Notes under the pieces: model-generated
What the model saw: the letters and a program-made list of their open reading frames with translations, nothing else
Database searches by the model: none
What the model was told of the DNA's origin: nothing
Source of the DNA: Fusobacterium varium
Lineage (GTDB): Bacteria > Fusobacteriota > Fusobacteriia > Fusobacteriales > Fusobacteriaceae
Direction of reading: 5' to 3'
Length of the DNA: 64,000 nt
Assembly: GCA_002356455.1 (NCBI GenBank)
Contig: AP017968.1
Coordinates: 1,054,001-1,118,000 of the forward strand
In this document: positions 46,415-55,803 of the stretch, one piece after another
Position numbering within the stretch: position 1 is the first letter of the stretch
Layout of the letters: every line of letters begins with the position of its first letter
Made by a program: the position numbers and the translations under genes

Positions 46415-46996
46415 GTGGGGAAATTGATAATTGTCAGACATGGGCAGACTCAAATGAATGTTGAAGGAATATTCTTTGGAAAACTTAATCCAGGGCTGAA
46501 TGAAATAGGAAAAGTACAGTGTAAAAAAGCTGGAGATATATTGAAAAAACATGGTTATGATGCAGTTTATTCAAGTGATCTCTTGAGAGCAGCAGAAACA
46601 GCAGAGCTGGTAAATTATCTGAAGCTTCCTGTTAAATTAGATAAAAGACTTCAGGAAATAGATTTTGGAATATTTGAAGGTCTGAGCTATAAAGAGATAA
46701 AAGAAAAATATCCAGAAGAATGTGAGAAAAGCAAAAATGAATGGAAAACATTTGATTTTGTTACTGGAGAAAGTTTGGAAAGACTTCAAAGTAGGGCTAT
46801 AGAGTTTGTAGAAAGTCTTGATAAAACAAAAAATAATCTGGTGGTGACTCACTGGGGTGTGATCAACTGTATATTGAGTTGGTATTTTTCAGATAAACTG
46901 GAAAGTTACTGGAAATATAGTGTAGAAAATGGAGGTATCTGTATAATAGAATTTGCAGATGATTTTCCAATACTGAAAGGACTAAACATAGGGTGA
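46415..46996 (+). CDS. cobC: Alpha-ribazole phosphatase (histidine phosphatase family)
   Basis: A 193-residue histidine phosphatase. The nucleophile is in VRHGQT at residues 7-12, with [13 protein letters not shown], the [13 protein letters not shown] block, [10 protein letters not shown], and the second histidine in VVTHWGVIN. In this operon the substrate is most likely alpha-ribazole 5'-phosphate, or the cobalamin 5'-phosphate product of CobS. It starts with GTG at 46415 behind TAGGTGG, nine bases after cobS. Without the context it would be called only a phosphoglycerate-mutase-like phosphatase. Confidence 0.88.
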   Translation: MGKLIIVRHGQTQMNVEGIFFGKLNPGLNEIGKVQCKKAGDILKKHGYDAVYSSDLLRAAETAELVNYLKLPVKLDKRLQEIDFGIFEGLSYKEIKEKYPEECEKSKNEWKTFDFVTGESLERLQSRAIEFVESLDKTKNNLVVTHWGVINCILSWYFSDKLESYWKYSVENGGICIIEFADDFPILKGLNIG

Positions 46997-47000
46997 TGAG

Positions 47001-48056
47001 ATGAAAGAGTTGAAAAAAATTATTGGAGAAATAGAAGGGGCAGATAAAGAAGCTGTAAGAGAAGCACAGGAAGAACTTGACAGAAAAATGAAGCCTAATG
47101 GAAGTCTTGGAACTCTTGAAGATATAGCTGTTAAACTTGCAGGAATAAGTGGGTTTCCTGTGAAAAAAATAAATAAAAGATGTCATATAGTAGCATCAGC
47201 AGATAATGGAGTGATAGAAGAGGGAGTTTCTTCATGTCCTTTGGAATATACACGTATAGTATCTGAAGCTATGCTTAATAGAATAGCAGCAATAGGTCTT
47301 TTGACAAAAACAATAGGAGTAGATTTTAATCTTGTAGACATAGGAATAAAAGATTCAATTCCTAGAGATTATCCTAATTTATATAGAAAAAATATAAAAA
47401 AAGGAACTAATAATTTTTGTAAAGAACCAGCAATGACACAGGAAGAATGTGTAAAAGCAATAATGGTTGGAGTAGAATTGATAAAGGAAAAAGCAGAAGC
47501 AGGTTATGATATTTTTTCAAATGGAGAAATGGGAATAGGAAATACTTCTACAAGTTCAGCAGTTCTATATTCTTTTACAAAAGGAGATATAGATAAGATA
47601 GTTGGCAGAGGAGGAGGACTTTCTGACAGCGGTCTTATAAAAAAGAAAAAAATAATAGTTGAATCTTGCGAAAAATATGATACATTTAATATGGAACCAA
47701 TAGATATACTGGCTCATGTAGGTGGATTAGATATAGCTTGTATGGTAGGAATGTATATTGGAGCAGCCAGATACAAAAAACCTATGCTTGTAGATGGTTT
47801 TATATCTAGTGTAGCAGCTTTGGCAGCTTGTAAAATAGAACCAAAGATAAAAGATTATATAATTGCAACTCACATGAGTGAAGAACCAGGAATGGAATTA
47901 GTATTAAAAGAGCTGGGAGAAGAGGCATTTTTTAATATGAAAATGAGACTGGGAGAAGGAACAGGAGCAGTTCTTGCTTATCCGATAATTGATTGTGCAA
48001 TAGAAGTAATAAATGGAATGAAAACCCCAACAGCAGTATATGAACTTTTTCTATAG
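47001..48056 (+). CDS. cobT: Nicotinate-nucleotide:dimethylbenzimidazole phosphoribosyltransferase
   Basis: A 351-residue enzyme that makes alpha-ribazole phosphate from nicotinate mononucleotide and the lower-ligand base. The family blocks are [18 protein letters not shown] at the N terminus, the [13 protein letters not shown] loop, [24 protein letters not shown], and the C-terminal catalytic glutamate in [14 protein letters not shown]. It begins four bases after cobC behind GGGTGATGAG and ends eight bases before radC. It completes the set needed to assemble the lower loop of cobalamin. Confidence 0.96.
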   Translation: MKELKKIIGEIEGADKEAVREAQEELDRKMKPNGSLGTLEDIAVKLAGISGFPVKKINKRCHIVASADNGVIEEGVSSCPLEYTRIVSEAMLNRIAAIGLLTKTIGVDFNLVDIGIKDSIPRDYPNLYRKNIKKGTNNFCKEPAMTQEECVKAIMVGVELIKEKAEAGYDIFSNGEMGIGNTSTSSAVLYSFTKGDIDKIVGRGGGLSDSGLIKKKKIIVESCEKYDTFNMEPIDILAHVGGLDIACMVGMYIGAARYKKPMLVDGFISSVAALAACKIEPKIKDYIIATHMSEEPGMELVLKELGEEAFFNMKMRLGEGTGAVLAYPIIDCAIEVINGMKTPTAVYELFL

Positions 48057-48064
48057 GTGGAGGC

Positions 48065-48754
48065 ATGGAAAAGTATTCTTCAGAAGGACATAGAAAAAGA
48101 CTTAAAGAAAAATATATAAAAAGTGGCTATGATGCTTTTCATGAGTATGAGATATTAGAAATACTTCTCACATATTCTATTCCTAGAAAAGATGTTAAAC
48201 CTATAGCAAAAAAACTTTTAGAAGTATTTGGTTCAACAGGAAAAATATTTGGTACAGATATAAAGGAATTAATAAAAATAGATGGAATAGGAGAAGGTAG
48301 TGCTGTTTTTCTTAAATTAATAGGAGATATAGCTAAGAATAGTTACAAAGAAAAATTGAAAGATAATGATATTTTAAATATAAAGAGCAAAAATGACTTA
48401 ATATCTTATTTGAGAGGAGATATTGGTTTTTCTAAAAGAGAAGAATTTAAAGTGTTATTTTTAAATTCTGCAAATAATTTAATAGCAAGTGAAACACTTT
48501 TTTATGGTACAATAGATAAAAGTGCAGTTTATCCGAGAGAGATAGTTGAGAGAATAATAAAAAATGGAGCTAAATCAGTAGTTTTTGCCCATAATCATCC
48601 CTCTGGAAATATAAGTCCATCCAAGCAGGATATAGAACTGACACAACATATGTATGACAGTCTTAAAAATTTGGATATAAGATTGATTGACCATATAATA
48701 ATTACAAAAAATTCCTACTTTAGTTTTTTAGAAGAAGGATTGATAGAATATTAG
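48065..48754 (+). CDS. radC: RadC family JAB-domain protein
   Basis: A 229-residue RadC protein. An N-terminal helix-hairpin-helix part (LIKIDGIGEGSAVFLKLI) precedes the MPN/JAMM metalloprotease-like domain with the metal motif HNHPSGNISPSKQD. A downstream DH in LIDHIIITKNSYFSF is also typical. Despite its name, a role in DNA repair is not established; it has been linked to competence and recombination in some bacteria. The chromosomal setting, between cobT and ricT, is that of a housekeeping copy rather than the mobile-element version. GGTGGAGG precedes the ATG. Confidence 0.93.
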   Translation: MEKYSSEGHRKRLKEKYIKSGYDAFHEYEILEILLTYSIPRKDVKPIAKKLLEVFGSTGKIFGTDIKELIKIDGIGEGSAVFLKLIGDIAKNSYKEKLKDNDILNIKSKNDLISYLRGDIGFSKREEFKVLFLNSANNLIASETLFYGTIDKSAVYPREIVERIIKNGAKSVVFAHNHPSGNISPSKQDIELTQHMYDSLKNLDIRLIDHIIITKNSYFSFLEEGLIEY

Positions 48755-48763
48755 GAGGAATTA

Positions 48764-49705
48764 ATGGAAGAAAACAGAGTAGAGCAGGAAATTGTTTCAA
48801 ATGAAACTGTAGCTGCTCCAGCAGAAAAAAAGCTATATAAAGTACTGGGAGTAATGTTTGAGATAACTAAGAAAAGATATTACTTTGAAGTTGTAGATGA
48901 TATTGAGTATAAAAAAGGTGACAAAGTAATTGTTGATACAGTTAGAGGAAAAGAGATAGGTGTTGTTTATGGAGAACCTATGATGATGAAAGAAGAACAG
49001 CTTGTACTTCCTCTGAAACCTGTTATTAAGAAAGCTGATGAGCAGGAAATAGAAAGGTATAATGAATTAAAAGAAGAATCAGCTAAAGCCAATGCCCAAT
49101 GTAAAGAAAGAATAATACATCATAAACTTCCTATGAAACTTGTAGGAACTGAATATACTTTTGATAAAACTAAACTTATCTTCTATTTTACTGCTGAAGG
49201 GAGAATAGATTTTAGAGAATTAGTAAAAGATCTGGCTAATATTTTTAAATTGAGAATAGAACTTAGACAGATTGGTGTAAGAGATGAAGCAAGAATATTA
49301 GGAACTATTGGTATTTGTGGAAAAGAATTATGCTGCAGAACTTTTATAAATAAATTTGATTCAGTATCTATCAAAATGGCAAGAGATCAGGGACTTGTAA
49401 TAAACCCAGCCAAGATATCAGGAGTATGCGGAAGACTTCTTTGCTGTATAAACTATGAATACAGCCAGTATGAACAAGTATTGAAAAGTTACCCAGCTGT
49501 AAATCAACAAGTAAGAACAATAAAAGGAGATGGAAAGGTAATAAGTATAAGTCCATTAAATGGTTTTCTTTTTGTTGATGTGGAAAATATAGGTATTATG
49601 AAATTTGAGATTGATGAAGTAAAGTTCAATAAAAAAGAGGCAAGTAAACTGAAAAGTGAAAAAACTCGAGAAGAACTTGAACATAAAGAACTCGAAAAGG
49701 AGTAG
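48764..49705 (+). CDS. ricT: PSP1-domain protein RicT (YaaT-like)
   Basis: A 313-residue PSP1 protein. The central domain holds paired cysteine motifs CGKELCC and CGRLLCC, which in Bacillus RicT (YaaT) bind an iron-sulfur cluster shared with RicA and RicF. That Y-complex speeds RNase Y-dependent mRNA maturation. In other bacteria the genes RicA and RicF may be absent, and they are not recognised here. A charged, helical C terminus (KKEASKLKSEKTREELEHKEL) ends the protein. GGAGGAATT precedes the ATG, and the methyltransferase gene follows after two bases. Confidence 0.92.
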   Translation: MEENRVEQEIVSNETVAAPAEKKLYKVLGVMFEITKKRYYFEVVDDIEYKKGDKVIVDTVRGKEIGVVYGEPMMMKEEQLVLPLKPVIKKADEQEIERYNELKEESAKANAQCKERIIHHKLPMKLVGTEYTFDKTKLIFYFTAEGRIDFRELVKDLANIFKLRIELRQIGVRDEARILGTIGICGKELCCRTFINKFDSVSIKMARDQGLVINPAKISGVCGRLLCCINYEYSQYEQVLKSYPAVNQQVRTIKGDGKVISISPLNGFLFVDVENIGIMKFEIDEVKFNKKEASKLKSEKTREELEHKELEKE

Positions 49706-49707
49706 AA

Positions 49708-50385
49708 ATGTTAGCAAATGAAGATATTACATTGCTGACTGGAGAATATAAGCTCATTCAAAAGAAAGATGGCTTTAGATTTTCTGTAGATGCAGTAATC
49801 TTATCAGATTTTTTTGCTTATCCTAAAAAAGGAAAAATACTGGATATAGGAACTGGAAATGGAATTATTCCTATACTTCTTTTTTCAAAAGAAAAAGGAG
49901 AAAATATAACTGGTATAGATATACAAAAAGAGAATGTTGAGTTGGCTGAAAAGAATGTAAAACTTAATAGACTTGATGAAAATATAAAAATAGTACATGG
50001 TGATGTCAAAGAATATTCTATGGGAAATTCTTTTGATTATATAGTTTCAAATCCTCCATATATGAAAGTGGATGGAAAGAAACAAAATATCCTTAGCTGC
50101 AAATCTATTGCAAGACATGAAGTAAAATTAGACCTTCTTCAATTGGTTCAAAATGCAAAAAGACTTTTAAAACCAATTGGAAGTTTTTCTTTAATTCATA
50201 GAAGTTATAGATTCACAGATATATCAAGAATTCTTGAAGATAGTGGGTTCTCTCTTAAAAGAGTGAGATTTGTTTATTTTTCTAAAGAGAAAAATTCTAA
50301 TCTTGTTCTGGTTGAAGCATGGAAAGGAAAGAAGTGCAAATTAGAGATTGAACCGCCGCTTTGCTTAGAGGAGAGTGGTTACTGA
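49708..50385 (+). CDS. trmN6: tRNA1(Val) adenine-N6 methyltransferase family protein
   Basis: A 225-residue SAM-dependent methyltransferase. It opens with the TrmN6-type GEYKLIQKKDGFRFSVDAVILSDFF, followed by SAM-binding motif I LDIGTGNGIIPILL, motif GIDIQKEN, and the catalytic SNPPY for N6-methylation of adenine. E. coli YfiC/TrmN6 methylates A37 of tRNA-Val. AAAGGAG precedes the ATG, two bases after ricT. The ricT-methyltransferase pairing is common in low-GC bacteria. The exact tRNA target is inferred from the family. Confidence 0.88.
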   Translation: MLANEDITLLTGEYKLIQKKDGFRFSVDAVILSDFFAYPKKGKILDIGTGNGIIPILLFSKEKGENITGIDIQKENVELAEKNVKLNRLDENIKIVHGDVKEYSMGNSFDYIVSNPPYMKVDGKKQNILSCKSIARHEVKLDLLQLVQNAKRLLKPIGSFSLIHRSYRFTDISRILEDSGFSLKRVRFVYFSKEKNSNLVLVEAWKGKKCKLEIEPPLCLEESGY

Positions 50386-50473
50386 AGACAGGAAGCTATA
50401 AGATAGAGTTTTGAGGATTTTTAAAAATATGTAATTAAAAAAATTAGAAGGAGAATATTTTTAGAGGTGGCAA

Positions 50474-50902
50474 ATGGAACTTTTGAAATTTTTAGAAGAA
50501 AATGATTTAAGAGCATTTAAAGAAAATTTAGATATGGACAGCGTTGAAGAAACTGATGAAAATGGAAATACTATTCTGCATTATTGTGTTGAAGATGGAG
50601 CATATGATTTTATAGATGCTTTAGTATATTGTGGAGCTGATCCTAATGCTAAAAACAAAGATGGAGATACACCAGTGCATATAGCAGCAATAAAAGATTT
50701 AGGAAAGATAATGGAACTTCTTTTAGAATTTGGAGGAGAAGTTAATATCAAGAATAATCACCAAAGAACTGCTTTAAATCTTGCTACTGCTTCAAAGGCA
50801 AAGAGTGTTCTAAAAGTTATAGAAAATAGTGGAATGGACTATTCAGATATGACAGGAAGAGAAAAAATATCTCATCATAGAAGGTTAGAAGAAGAATATT
50901 AA
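50474..50902 (+). CDS. Ankyrin-repeat protein
   Basis: A 142-residue protein with about three ankyrin repeats: DENGNTILHYCVEDGAYDFIDAL, GADPNAKNKDGDTPVHIAAIKD, and GGEVNIKNNHQRTALNLATASKAKSVLKVI. There is no signal peptide or membrane segment, so it is a small cytoplasmic protein-binding module. Its partner is unknown. AGAGGTGG precedes the ATG. It follows the methyltransferase after 88 bases and ends at a perfect terminator, closing the cob-radC-ricT-trmN6 unit. Confidence 0.88.
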   Translation: MELLKFLEENDLRAFKENLDMDSVEETDENGNTILHYCVEDGAYDFIDALVYCGADPNAKNKDGDTPVHIAAIKDLGKIMELLLEFGGEVNIKNNHQRTALNLATASKAKSVLKVIENSGMDYSDMTGREKISHHRRLEEEY

Positions 50903-50910
50903 AATTTATA

Positions 50911-50938
50911 AAAGCTGGCTAATTAAAGCCAGCTTTTT
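50911..50938 (+). terminator. Terminator after the ankyrin gene
   Basis: A perfect 10-bp stem, AAAGCTGGCT with AGCCAGCTTT, encloses a six-base loop and is followed by T residues. Confidence 0.9.
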
Positions 50939-50957
50939 TGTATATGAAATTAGAATA

Positions 50958-51015
50958 TAATAAAAAAAGTTTTAGAAATTTTTAATAGAAAAATCTATTG
51001 ATTTCTAAAACTTTT
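50958..51015 (-). terminator. Terminator of the purine operon
   Basis: A perfect 15-bp inverted repeat, AAAAGTTTTAGAAAT with its complement, lies at 50965-50979 and 51001-51015. Read on the minus strand it is followed by a T run, as expected after the permease gene. Confidence 0.75.
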
Positions 51016-51044
51016 ACTTATTTTATAATGTAAAGCAAGATAAT

Positions 51045-52352
51045 TTATTTTATAAAATAAAATACCATGATAGCAGCAAGAACATATAGTCCTATACTTA
51101 CTTCTTTTGCTTTTCCAGCACCAATTTTAACTATAGCATAAGAGATTATTCCAGCACCAACACCATTAGAAATACTGTTAGTGAATGCTGTACAGATAAC
51201 CATAAAAAATACAGGAAATGATTCAGTGAAGTTGTCATATTCAATATTTCTCATTCCACCAAGCATAAGAATTCCCATTATAATAAGAGCTGGAGCAGTT
51301 GCAGCAGCAGGTACCATAAGAGCTAATGGACTTAAGAATAAACTGAAGAAGAATAAAACTCCAGTAGAAACAGCAGTAAGTCCTGTTCTTCCACCAGCAC
51401 CAACACCAGCAGCAGACTCAACAAATGTAGTGATAGTTGTAGTTCCCATAGCAGCTCCAACTACTGTACCAAGTGCATCTACGAGAAAAGGTTTCTGAAT
51501 ATCAGGAAGATCGCCATTTTCATCTAGAAGTCCAGCTTTTTCAGATACTCCCAGTAATGTTCCCAATGTTGAGAAAAAATCTCCAACAAAGAATACAAAC
51601 AGTATAGGAAGTACTTTTATACTTAGTATATTTGAAAAATCTAATTTGAAAGCAATGTCACTTATATTACTGGGCATAGCTATGAAAGTGGCAGGTATTT
51701 TTGTAACTCCTAAAGGGATTCCTATAAGAGTTGCAGATACTATTCCTAGAAGCATATCACATTTTATTTTTCTGGCAGCCAGTATAGCAGTAATAAAAAT
51801 ACCAAAAAGTGCAGTCATAGCTGCTGGGCTGTTTAAGTCACCTATTGATACAGAACCATTTACAGCTTTCATAAGTCCGCCGTTTTTAAATCCTAGTTCA
51901 ATAAGGAAAATTCCAACTGCTGCCCCTATACCAAGTTTTAGACTTTTAGGAAGAAATTTTACAATAACTTCTCTAAAACCAAATATAGACATAAGAAGAA
52001 ATATTATACCAGATACAAAGTTCATAGCAAGACCCTGCTGCCATGTTACAGCTCCACTTCCAACTAATGTCATAGCAAGAAAAGCATTACTTCCCATAGC
52101 TGGTGCAAGAGCAAAAGGAAGTTTAGCATAAACCCCCATAAGAAGTGTGAATATACAAGATGTAATAGCAGTTACTGTAAAGACTTGATTAGCAGGCATT
52201 CCTGCCCCTTTCATAATCAAAGGATGAACTATTAAGATATATGACATAGTCATAAAAGTAGCCAGTCCAGCTCCCATTTCAACTTTGATGTTGCTTCCTC
52301 TTTCTGTTATCTTGAAGAAACTATCCAAGAAACCTTGATTTTTGTTGTTCAT
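51045..52352 (-). CDS. NCS2 family purine permease (AzgA-like)
   Basis: A 435-residue permease with about twelve to fourteen membrane segments. It shows the AzgA-type opening (ERGSNIKVEMGAGLATFMTMSYILIVHPLIM), the PFALAPAMGSNAFLA block in the first half, and TTTITTFVESAAGVGAGGRTGL in the second half, where the conserved glutamate of the substrate site lies. Members import adenine, guanine or hypoxanthine with protons. It lies 34 bases after adenine deaminase on the same strand, so imported adenine would be its partner's substrate. A GGGGG-type ribosome site stands upstream at a rather long distance. Confidence 0.9.
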   Translation of the reverse strand: MNNKNQGFLDSFFKITERGSNIKVEMGAGLATFMTMSYILIVHPLIMKGAGMPANQVFTVTAITSCIFTLLMGVYAKLPFALAPAMGSNAFLAMTLVGSGAVTWQQGLAMNFVSGIIFLLMSIFGFREVIVKFLPKSLKLGIGAAVGIFLIELGFKNGGLMKAVNGSVSIGDLNSPAAMTALFGIFITAILAARKIKCDMLLGIVSATLIGIPLGVTKIPATFIAMPSNISDIAFKLDFSNILSIKVLPILFVFFVGDFFSTLGTLLGVSEKAGLLDENGDLPDIQKPFLVDALGTVVGAAMGTTTITTFVESAAGVGAGGRTGLTAVSTGVLFFFSLFLSPLALMVPAAATAPALIIMGILMLGGMRNIEYDNFTESFPVFFMVICTAFTNSISNGVGAGIISYAIVKIGAGKAKEVSIGLYVLAAIMVFYFIK

Positions 52353-52386
52353 TTTTTTGTTTTTCCCCCTCGTTAAAAAATATTAT

Positions 52387-54141
52387 TTAAAATTGTTTAA
52401 TAACCTTTTGATTGACTACATCTATAAGTCCAAGATCACTCATTTTTACTTCTGGAATAACAATAAGAGCCAAAGTACTAGGTCTAGTTATTGGACTGTC
52501 AGTTTCTATACCATAAGTTCTAAGGAGAGTATTCATTCTTTGAATATCTAAACTGACATCTTTAGCAGGTTTTTGAGAAAGCATACCAGCTATTGGAAAT
52601 GGAAGCTCATCCACTATTTTTCCATTTTCGGCTACAACAACTCCTCCACCTATTTCAGCTATTCTTTTAGAGATGATAACAGCATCCTGAGGATCATTGT
52701 ATATAATAGTAATATTATGAGAGTCATGAGAGTAAGTAGTTCCTACAGCTCCTTTTGCCATGTAGAAATTTTCAACTACAGCTAAAGCAATATTATCATT
52801 GTGATATCTATTAGCAATAGCAACAAAATTTAGTTCAGTTTCACTAAGATCAATATATCCATCTTTTACAGGAACTTCAAATACTTTTTTTCTAGTAATA
52901 CTTCTTACTCTGTCAGTATATTCCATACCAATAATTTTTATTTTTCCATTTTCTGTTGGAACTTTTATTTTAAAATCCTCCACTGAAAAGTCTTTTATAG
53001 TCACAGTATTTCTGTGTTCTATTTCAATAACAGGTTTTTTAATTTCAACAGTCATCTGGTTATTTTCAGCAACTAATTTACCTTTGTAATATACAGACTT
53101 TACATTGATATCTTTAAGATTATCAAAAACTACCATGTCAGCAAAATATCCAGGTGCTATAGCTCCTAGTTTTTCTAAATGATAGGCCTGAGCAGTATTT
53201 AAAGTGACTGCTCTTATTGCTTCTATTGGATCAAGTCCAGCTTTTACAGCAATTCTTACACAATCATTTATATGTCCTTTCTCAAGAATGTCTTTAGGTT
53301 CTCTGTCATCTGTACATAAAGTTAAGTTTCTAGGAGATTTAAGATCTTTTATATTTTCAACAATGGAAGTAATATTTTTAGACATAGAACTTTCTCTTGC
53401 ATCTACAATCATTCCTTTTCTTATTTTTTCTTTTGCATGGATTCCATTTCTTACTTCATGACATGATACAGGACCACCACATAGATAAGCGGAAAGATCT
53501 TCACCAGTCACTTCAGGAGCATGTCCTTGAAGAAATTTATTTTTTTGATATGCAGCATCTATTATATCTTCCATTCTTTTGTCAGAATTAATAACACCAA
53601 CATAATCCATTACTTCTCCTAATCCTAAAATTCTATCTTTGTCCAGCATTCTATCTATCATATCAGCTGTGAGTTCAGCTCCAGTAGTTTCAAGACCTAC
53701 TACTGATGGAACACATGAAGGAATAAGAAAATATTGATTCATAGGAAGATTTTCAGAAGCTTCAAGCATATAGTCAATTCCCTCTTCCCCTAAAGCATTT
53801 CCAATTTCATGAGGATCTGCTATTATAGTAGTAGTTCCTTTTGGAATGACAGCTTCAGCAAAGTGGTATGGAGTTAAATGACTACTTTCTATATGAAGAT
53901 GTGAATCAATAAATCCGGGAGCGAGAAACTGCCCTTTTAAATCTATAACTTTTTCAGCTTTCTTATTTTTATCATTTTCAATTTCTACCACATCTGCAAT
54001 ATATTCATTGTATAGATATACATTAGCCATATAGACTTCTCCAGAAAATACATTTACAAGATTGGCATTCTCTAATTTTAGAGTAGCTTCTCTCTTTCCA
54101 AGAGCAGTTTCTATAAGTTTTCTTCTATCTATTTTATTCAT
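52387..54141 (-). CDS. ade: Adenine deaminase
   Basis: A 584-residue amidohydrolase converting adenine to hypoxanthine and ammonia. Metal-binding motifs are visible: DSHLHIESSHLTP, GTTTIIADPHEIGN, and the later HAPEVTG and CTDDREP with the catalytic aspartate. The C-terminal Ade-specific domain contains YSHDSHNITI and IAEIGGGVVVAENGK. GAGGAGGAA precedes the ATG. It is transcribed with the downstream purine permease. No purine riboswitch is seen in the 255-base gap upstream. The activity links purine salvage with release of ammonia. Confidence 0.95.
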   Translation of the reverse strand: MNKIDRRKLIETALGKREATLKLENANLVNVFSGEVYMANVYLYNEYIADVVEIENDKNKKAEKVIDLKGQFLAPGFIDSHLHIESSHLTPYHFAEAVIPKGTTTIIADPHEIGNALGEEGIDYMLEASENLPMNQYFLIPSCVPSVVGLETTGAELTADMIDRMLDKDRILGLGEVMDYVGVINSDKRMEDIIDAAYQKNKFLQGHAPEVTGEDLSAYLCGGPVSCHEVRNGIHAKEKIRKGMIVDARESSMSKNITSIVENIKDLKSPRNLTLCTDDREPKDILEKGHINDCVRIAVKAGLDPIEAIRAVTLNTAQAYHLEKLGAIAPGYFADMVVFDNLKDINVKSVYYKGKLVAENNQMTVEIKKPVIEIEHRNTVTIKDFSVEDFKIKVPTENGKIKIIGMEYTDRVRSITRKKVFEVPVKDGYIDLSETELNFVAIANRYHNDNIALAVVENFYMAKGAVGTTYSHDSHNITIIYNDPQDAVIISKRIAEIGGGVVVAENGKIVDELPFPIAGMLSQKPAKDVSLDIQRMNTLLRTYGIETDSPITRPSTLALIVIPEVKMSDLGLIDVVNQKVIKQF

Positions 54142-54340
54142 TTATTCCTCCTCTAATGAAATTATATCATTTTTAAAAATATATTATATTATATACTATA
54201 ATTTGGAAAACGTAAATAAATACATTTTAGACTTAATTAAATAAAGAAGTTTAATTTTTAAATTTAAAAATCTATACTATTAATATAATAAAAATTATGT
54301 CTGTTATCATGCTAAATTGTTTTAAAAATATTGTAAAATA

Positions 54341-54349
54341 TGCTATTAT
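54341..54349 (+). promoter_or_regulatory. Extended -10 promoter for the sigma-54 activator gene
   Basis: TGcTATTAT lies about 48 bases before the ATG at 54397. A perfect but purely AT 18-bp palindrome at 54254-54271 lies between this promoter and the divergent ade gene; it may be chance. Confidence 0.4.
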
Positions 54350-54396
54350 AGTAATAAGCAATAATAAAATAACTGGGGGAAAATTAAGGAGCAGCC

Positions 54397-55791
54397 ATGG
54401 AACTTATAAAAAATCTTTTTGGGGAAAAAGGTTATATCGATGGAATTACAATTATAGATACAAAAGGGGAAATACTATTTACTGTTAAGTTCAATAGTAA
54501 ACTTAATAGTAACAGCGAAGGTTATGAAGTAATAGGAAAGAATTTTTATGAGATATATGAAAATCTTTCTGGAAATAAAAGCAGCATGTATAAAGCTATG
54601 GAATTAGAAATGCCTATATATGTTAAAAATCAAAAATTAAAACCAAAGAACCATAAAGAGATATTAATATCATCGCTATCAATACCAATAAAATCTGGAG
54701 GTAGGGTAGTAGGAGCTATTGATTTATCTTCAGAAGAGATAAGTGATTCTAAAAAGTTTGAAAAAGATACTGAGATAAGTTTGGATGAATTAAAAAAAAT
54801 AAATTTAAAAAATCTTTCTTTAAATAAAAATGGTGCTAAATATACTCTTAATGATATTATTACTAATAATTTTGAAATGAAGCAATTGAAAGAATTCATA
54901 AAAACAATATCTGATTCATACCTTCCAGTAATGATTTATGGAGAAACAGGAACTGGAAAAGAACTTTTTGCTCAGGCTATACATAATGAAAGTAAAAGAA
55001 AAGATAAACCTTTTATAGCACAAAACTGTGCAGCCATACCTGAAAATCTTCTTGAAAGTATATTCTTTGGTACATCTAAAGGTGCTTTTACAGGAGCTGT
55101 AGATAGTCCAGGGTTGTTAGAAACAGCAGATGGAGGAACTATATTTTTAGATGAAATCAATTCTATGCCAATGAATCTGCAATCTAAATTATTGAGAGCA
55201 CTGCAGGAGAATAAAATCAGAAGAATAGGAGCAAAGGATGTAATAGATATAAATGTAAAAATAATTGCTGCATTGAATAAAGATCCTATGAAAGCTATAG
55301 AAGATAATGAGCTAAGAATGGACCTTTATTATAGACTTAGTGTTTTAAACATAACTATTCCTCCACTAAGAGAAAGAAAAGATGATATATCTGTTCTTGT
55401 AAATTATTTTGTTGCTAAATACAATGAACTTCTTGAAAAGAATGTAAGATATATTTCAAGTGATATATGCCAGACATTTCAGACATATGATTGGCCAGGT
55501 AATATAAGAGAAATAGAACATATAGTGGCTTTCGGTATGAGTGTTATAAGAGCAGATGAAGAAAAGCTTGAATTTTCAGATTTAGAAAGAAAGTGGATAG
55601 AGATAACTGGAAAGAAAAAACAAAAAGCAGAACTTCCAGTTAAGGATTTAAAAACAATGGTGGAAGAATATGAGAAAAGTGTAATAGAAAAAGTTTTAGA
55701 AATGTCTAGGCATAATATAACAAAAGCTTCATTGATACTGAAAATACCAAGACAAACTTTACAAAGAAAAATTAAACAATATGAATTATAA
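54397..55791 (+). CDS. Sigma-54-dependent transcriptional activator (NtrC family)
   Basis: A 464-residue enhancer-binding protein. The N-terminal part (about 1-135) is a sensor domain of PAS-like style (GITIIDTKGEILFT, then IPIKSGGRVVGAIDLSS). The AAA+ domain has Walker A GETGTGKE, the GAFTGA loop that contacts sigma-54, Walker B GTIFLDEIN and the LRERKDDI block. The C terminus is a Fis-type helix-turn-helix (MSRHNITKASLILKIPRQTLQRKI). AAGGAGC precedes the ATG. It resembles RocR/PrdR-like regulators of amino-acid use. A -24/-12 promoter with upstream dyad sites lies 600 bases downstream, ahead of the alanine dehydrogenase gene, and is the obvious target. Confidence 0.93.
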   Translation: MELIKNLFGEKGYIDGITIIDTKGEILFTVKFNSKLNSNSEGYEVIGKNFYEIYENLSGNKSSMYKAMELEMPIYVKNQKLKPKNHKEILISSLSIPIKSGGRVVGAIDLSSEEISDSKKFEKDTEISLDELKKINLKNLSLNKNGAKYTLNDIITNNFEMKQLKEFIKTISDSYLPVMIYGETGTGKELFAQAIHNESKRKDKPFIAQNCAAIPENLLESIFFGTSKGAFTGAVDSPGLLETADGGTIFLDEINSMPMNLQSKLLRALQENKIRRIGAKDVIDINVKIIAALNKDPMKAIEDNELRMDLYYRLSVLNITIPPLRERKDDISVLVNYFVAKYNELLEKNVRYISSDICQTFQTYDWPGNIREIEHIVAFGMSVIRADEEKLEFSDLERKWIEITGKKKQKAELPVKDLKTMVEEYEKSVIEKVLEMSRHNITKASLILKIPRQTLQRKIKQYEL

Positions 55792-55803
55792 GGAGTGAGA
55801 ATA

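Noticed and set aside
51646-52131. A 161-codon open frame on the plus strand opposite the purine permease, and a 105-codon frame at 51181-51498
   Set aside because: Both are mirror frames of a clearly conserved gene, with low-complexity composition and no ribosome site.
54254-54271. Perfect 18-bp palindrome ATTTTTAAATTTAAAAAT as an operator
   Set aside because: It contains only A and T, and such palindromes arise easily in sequence of this composition.
54142-54396. Purine riboswitch upstream of adenine deaminase
   Set aside because: The conserved purine-aptamer core sequences are absent from the minus-strand leader.
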